Origin: Desulfocapsa sp.
GTDB lineage: Bacteria; Desulfobacterota; Desulfobulbia; Desulfobulbales; Desulfocapsaceae
Direction: 5' to 3'
DNA: 47,304 nucleotides
Assembly: GCA_022712975.1 (NCBI GenBank)
Contig: JAFLJO010000117.1
Span: 1-47,304 of the forward strand
Part shown: piece after piece, positions 18,934 to 26,352 of the stretch
How positions within the stretch are numbered: the stretch's first letter is position 1
Layout of the letters: the number at the start of each line of letters is the position of its first letter
The notes under the pieces: generated by a model
The model's database searches: none
What the model was told of the DNA's origin: nothing
Seen by the model: only the letters and a program-made list of their open reading frames with translations
Program-made: the position numbers and the translations under genes

Positions 18934-20018
18934 AATATGTTGATGAATACCGGGGTTCGGATCTTGTCCACAGCCTGACAAAAAAGCTGCATAAGCTTTC
19001 CAATCGGCCTGTTCGGATCATGGAAGTCTGTGGTACACATACCATGTCCATCTTCAAACATGGCTTACGGCAAATGCTGCCCAAAGATGTTCAGCTTATT
19101 TCAGGTCCAGGATGCCCGGTCTGTGTCACCCCTTCCGGTGTGATTGATGCGTTTGTTGAGCTTGCAGGCAGACCCGACGTTATCATCACCACATTTGGAG
19201 ATATGATCCGGGTGCCGGGAACAGGTAATTCTCTTATGCAGGCTAAGGCCACCGGGGCAGATGTGAACATTGTTTACTCACCGATGGACGCTCTTAAGGT
19301 TGCTGAACAAAAACCTGATAAGCTCGTGGTTTTTCTCAGTATTGGTTTTGAAACCACCACTCCAACAGTTGCCGCCACCATCCTTGAAGCTGATAGAAGA
19401 AAGATCGGCAACTTTTGTGTTTTTCCGGCCAATAAGACCATGCCTGCCCCCCTTAAAGCGTTAATGAAGGATCCGAAACTACAGGTTGACGGTTTACTCT
19501 GTCCTGGGCATGTTTCTATTATCAGCGGATCTGAAATGTACCGTTTTCTGGTGAATGATTATGGTATTGCCTGTGTGGTTGCAGGATTTGAACCAACGGA
19601 CATACTGCTGTCTATCATAGCACTGGTCAAACAGGTGCAGGAAGGCAGACCGGCCCTGGAAAACTGCTATGGGCGTGTAGTTACAGCAGAGGGCAATGTA
19701 AAGGCCAGAAAAATTGTGGATACGGTTTTTACTCAGGTGGACAGTGAATGGCGCGGCCTTGGTTCTATTAAGTCGAGTGGCCTGACTCTGCGTGAAGAAT
19801 ACAGCAGCTTTGACATACTAAAAAGGCTGGATATACAAATCGCCCCATCCAGTGAGCCTAAAGGCTGTCGCTGTGGTGATATCCTTAAAGGTATCAACCA
19901 GCCGCCGGACTGTCCCATTTTTGGAAATCGCTGTACTCCAGGCTCCCCCGTTGGTCCCTGCATGGTTTCCAGCGAAGGAACCTGTGCTGCCTGGTATAGA
20001 TATGGCGATCTGAACTAA
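18930..20018 (+). CDS. hypD: Hydrogenase maturation iron-sulfur protein HypD
   Basis: HypD is the scaffold on which the Fe(CN)2CO cofactor is assembled with HypC and HypE. The 362-residue protein has the family's signature motifs: MEVCGTHTM (C34), GPGCPVCVTP (C62, C65), GDMIRVPG and GFETTTPT. A cysteine-rich C-terminal half binds the [4Fe-4S] cluster (CRCGDILKG, then four more cysteines through to GTCAAW). Length matches the family. It is coupled to hypC by an ATGA overlap. Confidence 0.97.
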   Translation: MKYVDEYRGSDLVHSLTKKLHKLSNRPVRIMEVCGTHTMSIFKHGLRQMLPKDVQLISGPGCPVCVTPSGVIDAFVELAGRPDVIITTFGDMIRVPGTGNSLMQAKATGADVNIVYSPMDALKVAEQKPDKLVVFLSIGFETTTPTVAATILEADRRKIGNFCVFPANKTMPAPLKALMKDPKLQVDGLLCPGHVSIISGSEMYRFLVNDYGIACVVAGFEPTDILLSIIALVKQVQEGRPALENCYGRVVTAEGNVKARKIVDTVFTQVDSEWRGLGSIKSSGLTLREEYSSFDILKRLDIQIAPSSEPKGCRCGDILKGINQPPDCPIFGNRCTPGSPVGPCMVSSEGTCAAWYRYGDLN

Positions 20019-20097
20019 GAAACATGACATACACTACACAATTTGAGCAACTTTTTTAGTTTCCGTTCCTAATCTACAATCCTCGGACCTTCTTATC

Positions 20098-20958
20098 ATG
20101 AAAATCAGCACGGATTTTTTCTATCAGCAAATCACATATTTCTATGACGCCCTGCACAGATTCTGGGAACAAGAGCAGGTACATAAAAAGATTTCTGTTT
20201 TTCTGGTTTTTTTCTTTATACTCAACATTCTGCTGATAGAACTTAATCGGATGCAGTTTTTGCCACAGTCGGTGGAAACGTTTATTCCAACGAATCATTT
20301 TCATGCCATTGGTACAGCTTTCACAATTATCCTTATCCTTGAAGTGCTGAGTCTGATTTTTGTGTTGCCCTGCTCTTTTTCCAAAGCTGTTGGTAAGCAA
20401 TTTGAACTGTTAGTTCTCATCCTGCTTCGTGATGCCTTTAAAGAACTCTCCCACCTGCCCGAACCGATCAGGTTCACTGGCAATGAAGAAGCGATACTGA
20501 GGATTATGGCAGATGGTTTTGGTTCCCTGTTTATTTTTGGCCTGCTGGGTGTCTATTATATCGTTCAGAAACATTCAACGAATACTAGAGAGACACCTTG
20601 GGATCTGTACCGTTTTGTGTCTGCTAAAAAAGCCGTTTCACTGTTTCTGTTGGCAAGCTTTATCTCCATAGGTTGTGTTAATATCTACCACTTGGTACTG
20701 GGGCAGGAACATTCTGATTTTTTTCATACCTTTTACACATTGCTTATTTTAACAGACATTCTTATTGTTCTTATTTCTCAGTGTTTTCACCCTTCATTCA
20801 TTACAATATTTCGCAATTCCGGCTACGCCCTGTCAACCATGTTTGTCCGTCTGGCCTTGGTGGCACCGCCTTACTACAATGTACTTATGGGAATGGCGGC
20901 CATTTCATTTGCCATTTGCCTTACCCTTGTTAGCAGTCGATTGTTTTCCAACAAATGA
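20098..20958 (+). CDS. Unknown integral membrane protein inside the hyp operon
   Basis: I do not recognise this 286-residue protein. It has about six hydrophobic segments long enough to span the membrane: residues about 32-50, 68-92, 138-156, 184-206, 214-236 and 254-281. A short charged N-terminus precedes the first. I see no cysteine pairs, haem ligands or transporter signature. It sits between hypD (79 bp upstream) and hypE (40 bp downstream) on the same strand, so it is very likely cotranscribed. A cytochrome b-type hydrogenase anchor is unlikely, because the hydrogenase here has no twin-arginine signal and no conserved histidine pairs are obvious. Confidence 0.8.
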   Translation: MKISTDFFYQQITYFYDALHRFWEQEQVHKKISVFLVFFFILNILLIELNRMQFLPQSVETFIPTNHFHAIGTAFTIILILEVLSLIFVLPCSFSKAVGKQFELLVLILLRDAFKELSHLPEPIRFTGNEEAILRIMADGFGSLFIFGLLGVYYIVQKHSTNTRETPWDLYRFVSAKKAVSLFLLASFISIGCVNIYHLVLGQEHSDFFHTFYTLLILTDILIVLISQCFHPSFITIFRNSGYALSTMFVRLALVAPPYYNVLMGMAAISFAICLTLVSSRLFSNK

Positions 20959-20998
20959 AGCCTTCGTTCATTACTCAACCAAAAGGAACTAAATAGAT

Positions 20999-22009
20999 AT
21001 GGAAAAATATATTTTACTTGATCATGGAAGCGGCGGACTGGCCAGTCAAAACCTGATAAGTTCTCTCTTTCTCAAGTATTTAAAAAATCCTGTCCTGAAC
21101 CAGTTGGAAGATGCTGCTGTATTACCGCCTGAACATGGTCAGATCGCTTTTTCCACGGATAGTTATGTGGTGGATCCAGTTTTTTTCCCCGGTGGTAATA
21201 TTGGTGAGCTGGCAGTAAACGGTACCATTAATGATCTTGCCATGCGAGGGGCCAGGCCGATTTGTCTGAGCCTGGGACTTATACTTGAAGAAGGATTTGC
21301 TCTTGCTGAGCTGGAAAAGATCATTAAAAGCATTGCCAATGCCTGCGATTACGCCGGTGTCCCTGTTGTGACAGGGGACACAAAAGTAGTGCCAAGGGGG
21401 AAGGCCGATAAAATTTTCATCAATACCTCAGGTATCGGAATTGTCGAAGAAAACATCAATGTTACAGCCGGGCAGGCGCGATCCGGTGATATCATTCTCC
21501 TTTCCGGAACACTTGCGGATCACGGAATCACCATTCTAACCAGCCGTGAGGGCTTACAGGTAGATGCCAATCTGCTAAGTGATACCAGGCCGCTGCATTT
21601 TCTTGTTCAGGCAATTGTAAAGGATTTTCCAGGAGCCATTCATACCATGCGGGACCCAACCAGGGGCGGCCTGGGAACAACACTCAGTGAAATTGCCAAA
21701 ACAACGAACCTGTGTATGGAGATCGAAGAAAAAGCCATCCCCATACATGCTGAAGTACGTGCAGCCTGTGAGCTTATGGGGCTTGATCCTCTTTATCTTG
21801 CCAACGAAGGAAAATGTATGGTGCTTGCAGCTCCTGAGTATGCAGAAGAGATTCTTCACAGAATGCGCTCTATTCAGGAAGGCAGGGATACTGCCATAAT
21901 TGGTCGGGTTTCAGAAAAACACGCAGGCCGAGTGGTTCTGACTACGGTTTCCGGCGGTAGGCGGTTAGTGGAGCCACTGTCTGGCGAACCTTTACCCAGG
22001 ATCTGTTGA
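20999..22009 (+). CDS. hypE: Hydrogenase maturation protein HypE (thiocarbamate dehydratase)
   Basis: HypE dehydrates the carbamoyl group received from HypF to a thiocyanate on its C-terminal cysteine, using ATP, and donates cyanide to the iron on HypC-HypD. The 336-residue protein has the PurM/AIRS-like layout: LDHGSGG near the start, NGTINDLAMRGA, GDTKVV and MRDPTRGGLGTTLSEIA. It ends with the diagnostic PRIC, whose last residue (C336) is the carrier cysteine. AAGGAA precedes the ATG. Length is standard. Confidence 0.97.
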   Translation: MEKYILLDHGSGGLASQNLISSLFLKYLKNPVLNQLEDAAVLPPEHGQIAFSTDSYVVDPVFFPGGNIGELAVNGTINDLAMRGARPICLSLGLILEEGFALAELEKIIKSIANACDYAGVPVVTGDTKVVPRGKADKIFINTSGIGIVEENINVTAGQARSGDIILLSGTLADHGITILTSREGLQVDANLLSDTRPLHFLVQAIVKDFPGAIHTMRDPTRGGLGTTLSEIAKTTNLCMEIEEKAIPIHAEVRAACELMGLDPLYLANEGKCMVLAAPEYAEEILHRMRSIQEGRDTAIIGRVSEKHAGRVVLTTVSGGRRLVEPLSGEPLPRIC

Positions 22010-22096
22010 AGCTGGTAACAAGATCCAGTCAAAAACTTTTTGCGCCCCTTGCCTTCAATGAGCGTGGCAAGTCTTAGAAAATTAACGGTGTGAACA

Positions 22097-23071
22097 ATGT
22101 CTCAGACAAAAAATAAATCGCTGCCTAAACCAGGCAAGAGAGCACTTGCAGGGATAATTGTGCTGGCCGGGATCGGAGCCGGCACAGCGCTTGTTCAGGG
22201 TGTTTACCGAGTGATAAGCGATTCAGTTATTTGCTTGAATCAGGGCTGCAGCGTGGTCGAGAGTCTGCTCCGTATTCCGCCGGTATGGTTAGATGGGGCG
22301 GGTTTTCTTTTCTTTATCAGTATTCTGATTGCCGCCACACTGACCAGATCCAAGCCTGGAGCAGAGATGCTTCTTCGCCTGCTGCTGCTTTGCGGCATTG
22401 CGGCAGAGGGAGTTCTTTTCTCGTACCAGGTTTTCGTCGTTCAGACATTTTGTTCCTATTGTTTGCTTATCTGCTGCCTCATCATCATCATGAACATGCT
22501 GGCCGGCTGGCGCCAGGCATGCCTTGCGCTTTTGTTGTTTGCCACAGAACTCATTATCTTTTCCCTCCTGCAGTTTCAAGATCCGAGAGCAGGTAAACAA
22601 TCGTTCAATATCGACCACGGCACCTATGCCATTAAACGGAGTGTCAACCCACAACAGCAGTTGTACCTGCTGTTTTCAACCAATTGTCCCCAATGCCACA
22701 TAGTAATTGATCTGTTAAGCACCTCCACGCAGTGTGAAGTCCGCTTTAACCCTGTTCAGTATTTAGATCAGCAGGTACTGCCCGATCTGGAACCTGTGGA
22801 TTCCTGGGATCCGAATATCAATGCCATGGCTCTGAAAATACTGGGGATAGACGCCATCCCGGTATTAATCGAAAAAAGTGGTAACGGGATGCGCTTCATT
22901 AGAGGAGGAGGGGCTATCGTGACATACCTTGAAGAAAATTGTTTTGATCCGCTTCCCGTAGTCGGGCAATCAAAGGATGATTTTCGCCTGTTTGATTTTG
23001 CCGGTGAGGACGAGTGCCGCATTGATATGGATTGCAGTGAACAAACGGAAATACCGATCAATCTCCCCTGA
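22097..23071 (+). CDS. VKOR-thioredoxin fusion (membrane disulfide oxidoreductase)
   Basis: The 324-residue protein has an N-terminal membrane domain of the vitamin K epoxide reductase (VKOR) family. It has four or five hydrophobic helices, the outer cysteine pair C46/C51 (CLNQGC) and the active CxxC C119/C122 (FCSYC). A thioredoxin-like domain follows with CPQC (C197/C200). Such fusions normally pass electrons from thiols on the outer side of the membrane to quinone and so form or shuffle disulfides. It lies 87 bp after hypE on the same strand and is the last plus-strand gene before the convergence point. Why a disulfide system should accompany a cytoplasmic hydrogenase is not evident; it may serve the adjacent membrane protein or be a passenger. 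Confidence 0.85.
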   Translation: MSQTKNKSLPKPGKRALAGIIVLAGIGAGTALVQGVYRVISDSVICLNQGCSVVESLLRIPPVWLDGAGFLFFISILIAATLTRSKPGAEMLLRLLLLCGIAAEGVLFSYQVFVVQTFCSYCLLICCLIIIMNMLAGWRQACLALLLFATELIIFSLLQFQDPRAGKQSFNIDHGTYAIKRSVNPQQQLYLLFSTNCPQCHIVIDLLSTSTQCEVRFNPVQYLDQQVLPDLEPVDSWDPNINAMALKILGIDAIPVLIEKSGNGMRFIRGGGAIVTYLEENCFDPLPVVGQSKDDFRLFDFAGEDECRIDMDCSEQTEIPINLP

Positions 23072-23072
23072 G

Positions 23073-23163
23073 AGCATGATGCCCTGCTGGCAGAAAAGGT
23101 ATGCGATATTAGGTGTTCGGTATTAGGTGTTCGGTATTCGGTATTCGGTATTCGGTAACTGAT
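23073..23163. repeat. GTATTCG heptamer repeat spacer between convergent operons
   Basis: The sequence starts with AGCATGATGCCCTGCTGGCAG and continues with variants of ATTAGGTGTTCGGT and GTATTCG. The heptamer is repeated in tandem just before 23160. The same block start (CATGATGCCCTGC then GGCAG) and ATTAGGTGTTCGG recur at 46911-47009 and 47149-47247, so this is a dispersed element. It lies exactly between the ends of the VKOR gene and the 284-aa gene, so it may act as or next to a transcription end; no classical terminator with a T-run is visible. Confidence 0.75.
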
Positions 23164-24017
23164 CAAATGAGTAATTCTCTGAACTCTTTGATCCATTGTC
23201 GCTCCTTGTCATCAGTCCAGTGATCACCGAACATATTGAGTATTATGTCAGATTTGTTCAAGATTTTGACAAATTGGGAAAACCTCGCAAGCTCATCGGA
23301 AAAGATTCCTGAACACTGTTTTTCTGCTTCTCCCACCAATGCGTCAAGAATAGGCCCTTTGCCAAGAATTTCTGCAAGATCAGGAATAATAATCTGCTCA
23401 ATACCATCCTGCATAGTAATGGAGGAAAAGGCAGCATCTGGATTTTCCGCAGAGTCGGTCTGCTGTTTTTGGAGAATTTCTGATATTCCTCTGATTCGCT
23501 CCGTGTATTCTGCTTCCTGCAACAGTGGCATGGTCTCTGACAGATTTTCCATAGCTGTTGTAAATCGAAGGTGGTCTGCGACACCAACCAATGTTTCTAT
23601 TTTATCGATATAGAGCTTTTTCAGATAGGTGACAAGTTCTTCTCCCAGGACATCAACAAGATCCGGTGCCAGAAGAACGTCAAAAACCGTATCAATGGTC
23701 AGCTGATTCTGATCGTGTCCACATCGGGAGTCGTAATCGCGGATAAAATCCTCTTGAAGAGTGGAAAGTTCTTCCCTGTCCAACACCAGATTGACGAATG
23801 GGATATCACGCTTTCCAAGGCGAATTTCAAGGAGCCTGTTGCAGAGCCGGGTGAAGGCATCTTTTGCAGAGCTACTTTCAGCCAAGGATATTTCCAGGGT
23901 TCTATCAGTGAGCAGAGCAGCAATCTCATGCCCCATTTTTTTGTGCAAATATGGCTCGACCACTTGCTTGAAAGCCTGCAGCGCATCAGCACGAAATTCT
24001 GTGGTGGTATTACTCAT
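23163..24017 (-). CDS. Unknown 284-aa protein translationally coupled to the hydrogenase large subunit
   Basis: I do not recognise a family. The 284-residue protein is soluble, acidic and predicted by eye to be largely helical (for example ELVTYLKKLYIDKIETLVGV). It has no signal peptide, membrane helix or cysteine cluster. Its ATG overlaps the stop of the large-subunit gene (TAATG), the same arrangement that links the small and large subunits, so production is probably coupled to the enzyme. It could be a dedicated chaperone, a scaffold or a structural subunit; the sequence does not decide. Confidence 0.85.
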   Translation of the reverse strand: MSNTTTEFRADALQAFKQVVEPYLHKKMGHEIAALLTDRTLEISLAESSSAKDAFTRLCNRLLEIRLGKRDIPFVNLVLDREELSTLQEDFIRDYDSRCGHDQNQLTIDTVFDVLLAPDLVDVLGEELVTYLKKLYIDKIETLVGVADHLRFTTAMENLSETMPLLQEAEYTERIRGISEILQKQQTDSAENPDAAFSSITMQDGIEQIIIPDLAEILGKGPILDALVGEAEKQCSGIFSDELARFSQFVKILNKSDIILNMFGDHWTDDKERQWIKEFRELLI

Positions 24018-25414
24018 TATTCCTCCCTGATTATTTCAATAGGAAGCCTGCGAGAAGCGTTCCAGCTATGGGTGGCACAGCTCAGGCAGGGATCATACGC
24101 CCTTACAGCCATTTCAATCTGCTGCCGTCCTGCATCATTGATGGTGCCGTTTGTTATGACTTGTTTGGCCGCAGCAGCAACAGACTCCTGTAATGCGGCG
24201 TTGTTATGGGTTGTGGGGACGATAAAGTTGGCGTGGGTGACATCACCGCGTGGACCGCATTTGTAGTGGTGTATAAGAGTTCCGCGTGGTGCTTCTACAA
24301 TACCGACGCCTTCACCAGCCTGTCTGGAGACCGGAATTCTGGTTTCTTTTTCTGTCAGACCTGTGTCTTCCAGCATTTGCAGAGATTGCTCAAACTCGTA
24401 CACCAGCTCAATGGTTCTGGCCAGATGGTAATAAATAATGTCCTGGACAGGTCGTCCATCCCCCAGGGCTTTAAACTGCTTCAGCCATTTACCCGCCTTT
24501 GGTGTCTCAATTTGCTCAATTGCATTGAGCCGTGCCAGGGGACCCACCCTATAAATTCCTTCATGGCGGCCAGACTTACGCAGAAATGGGACTTTACCCC
24601 AACTGTCACGTTCCACATCTTCCTCAATAAACGTTGCGTAGTCAGAGGCACGAAAGGTCTCCAGGGGATTTCCCTTTTCATCAATAACCCTGACATCTCC
24701 CTGATAATGGGCGAGACTATTGTTTTTTGATATAAGCGTCATGAATTTGGTGGGGGGACTGTTTTGGGGGAATCTGTTTTTTACCTTGGAACTGACTACC
24801 TTCAAGGCCAGTTCCGCACATTCCTGAGCGACATCAAGCCCTTTTTTGTAAAGAGCTGTTATTTCTGGGATATTCTCCCTGTCAAATGGCATTGTCATGC
24901 CGCCGGGTATGGCGGTAACCGGATAAATAGAGTCCCCCCCGATCATTTCTGCCATGCGTACCCCGCATTTTCGCAAAAAAATGGCCTTCTTGACTAGCTG
25001 GGGATGCTTTTCGAGCAATCCTGTTATAGAGCGCTTTTCCGGAGGAGTGTCTGAGCCGAAAACAAAATCAGGGAAAGCAAGATAGAGGAAGTGCAAGGCG
25101 TGATCCTGTATGGAGCCTCCGGCAAGGAGCAGTTTGCGGAGCAACAGGGCAACATCCGGAATTTCTTTCACTCCAAGAGCAGACTCCGCAGCTTTTACGG
25201 CAGCAAGGTGTTGTGGTATCGGGCAAATCCCACATATCTTACTGGTGATAAGGGGCATCTCCCAGATCATCCTGCCTTTGACAAATTCCTCAAAAGCTCT
25301 GAATTCCATCATCTGGAATCGTGCCTTGACAACTTCGCCATCGGAGCCGACAAAAACCGTAACTTTCCCTTCACCTTCTATTCTGCTGATTGGTTCTATT
25401 ACTATCTTCCGCAT
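24017..25414 (-). CDS. [NiFe] hydrogenase large (catalytic) subunit, group 3-like
   Basis: This subunit holds the Ni-Fe centre where H2 is split or formed. The 465-residue protein has both nickel-binding motifs: RIEGEG followed by SKICGICPIPQH (C61, C64) and DPCLSCATH near the end (C443, C446, H449). Sixteen residues follow H449, the peptide expected to be removed by the maturation protease encoded in the same operon. RxFEEFVKGRMIWEMPLI and the DPCLSCATH form resemble cytoplasmic group 3 enzymes (MvhA/HoxH side), not the exported group 1. There is no HoxF/HoxU/HoxY set here. The start overlaps the small-subunit stop (TAATG). Confidence 0.96.
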   Translation of the reverse strand: MRKIVIEPISRIEGEGKVTVFVGSDGEVVKARFQMMEFRAFEEFVKGRMIWEMPLITSKICGICPIPQHLAAVKAAESALGVKEIPDVALLLRKLLLAGGSIQDHALHFLYLAFPDFVFGSDTPPEKRSITGLLEKHPQLVKKAIFLRKCGVRMAEMIGGDSIYPVTAIPGGMTMPFDRENIPEITALYKKGLDVAQECAELALKVVSSKVKNRFPQNSPPTKFMTLISKNNSLAHYQGDVRVIDEKGNPLETFRASDYATFIEEDVERDSWGKVPFLRKSGRHEGIYRVGPLARLNAIEQIETPKAGKWLKQFKALGDGRPVQDIIYYHLARTIELVYEFEQSLQMLEDTGLTEKETRIPVSRQAGEGVGIVEAPRGTLIHHYKCGPRGDVTHANFIVPTTHNNAALQESVAAAAKQVITNGTINDAGRQQIEMAVRAYDPCLSCATHSWNASRRLPIEIIREE

Positions 25415-26286
25415 TACTCTTCCCTGTTATTAAAATGAGTATCCGCAGCCAGACTAAAACGGTAGCCGGTGCCAACAATATCTTCCTGAAACATGATGCC
25501 TCCAGCTGGCAGCAGACAGGAAACAGCGTTCACAAATTTATTGCCCTGGCCATGGACACCGGATGCAGGGCCGTAGCAGCCTCGGCACGGCATATTGTTT
25601 GTGGTACATCTGGCTCCACACCCTTCAACCGTTACCAGTCCGGCACAGAGAATACCCTGTTCCAAAAAGCAGCGCTTCGAATCAATTGTTTCAAGTTCCA
25701 TGACCGCTCTGACTCCTTCTGTGAGGAAGCCTTTTTGGGGGATCATTATGGATGCTTTGATGCGCGGGCATTCGTTACAGAGATTTTTGGAATGTTCTTT
25801 GAGAGATTCTCCCGATAAAATGGCATTTAAAGTAAGGAGAATATCTTCAGCCTTCGGAGGACAGCCGCGTATTGTGACATCCACCTTTACCACAGATTCC
25901 AGAGGCATAACCTTGGGCAGTAACGCCGGGAGATCAGAGGCGTCAGGTATTTTTTGGTCGTAAACATTGTCCAGTACCATTGCTGCCGGCTCAAGGTTGC
26001 GCAGTCCACCAATGCCGCCAAAGCAGCTACAGGTTCCCAGGGCAACAAGAATATCCGCCTTTTCCCGCATTTCATGAGCCAGTTTTTCGTTCTCATCAGT
26101 AGCCACAGCACCTTCAAGAATTCCCACAGTAACCGGTTCCAGCTCTTTCAGATCGTTAAACGGGGTACGACGCAGATCAACTTTTTCAAGAAGTTCCGGC
26201 AGATCGTCGGCAATATTAAGAAAACTTGTAAGGCAGCCAAAGCAACCACTCAACAAACCTATCGCTACAGTTGGTTTGTCCGGCAT
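25414..26286 (-). CDS. [NiFe] hydrogenase small subunit, group 3-like, with extra cysteine clusters
   Basis: The small subunit carries the iron-sulfur relay next to the Ni-Fe site. The 290-residue protein starts without a twin-arginine signal, so the enzyme is cytoplasmic. Proximal-cluster ligands are visible: GCFGC (C15, C18), GTCSCFGG (C86/C88) and RGCPP (C142). The C-terminal part has C170/C173, C206, C214, C223, C227, C234 and C237, including GCGARC and PCRGCYGP. This pattern resembles F420-non-reducing (Mvh) small subunits, which carry three [4Fe-4S] clusters. It lies 66 bp downstream of the HdrA/MvhD-like gene, whose product is the likely electron partner. Confidence 0.95.
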   Translation of the reverse strand: MPDKPTVAIGLLSGCFGCLTSFLNIADDLPELLEKVDLRRTPFNDLKELEPVTVGILEGAVATDENEKLAHEMREKADILVALGTCSCFGGIGGLRNLEPAAMVLDNVYDQKIPDASDLPALLPKVMPLESVVKVDVTIRGCPPKAEDILLTLNAILSGESLKEHSKNLCNECPRIKASIMIPQKGFLTEGVRAVMELETIDSKRCFLEQGILCAGLVTVEGCGARCTTNNMPCRGCYGPASGVHGQGNKFVNAVSCLLPAGGIMFQEDIVGTGYRFSLAADTHFNNREE

Positions 26287-26352
26287 GATTATTCTCCTTT
26301 GTCAGATGTATTGGATACAGAATGGAAAAATATAATATCAGTGTCCATCTGG

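Noticed and set aside
23073..23163. CRISPR-like array
   Set aside because: Units are only about 7-14 bp and tandem, without unique spacers.
22768..23196. 142-aa minus-strand frame with YRIPNTEY repeats
   Set aside because: Translation of the GTATTCG heptamer repeat joined to the antisense of the VKOR gene.
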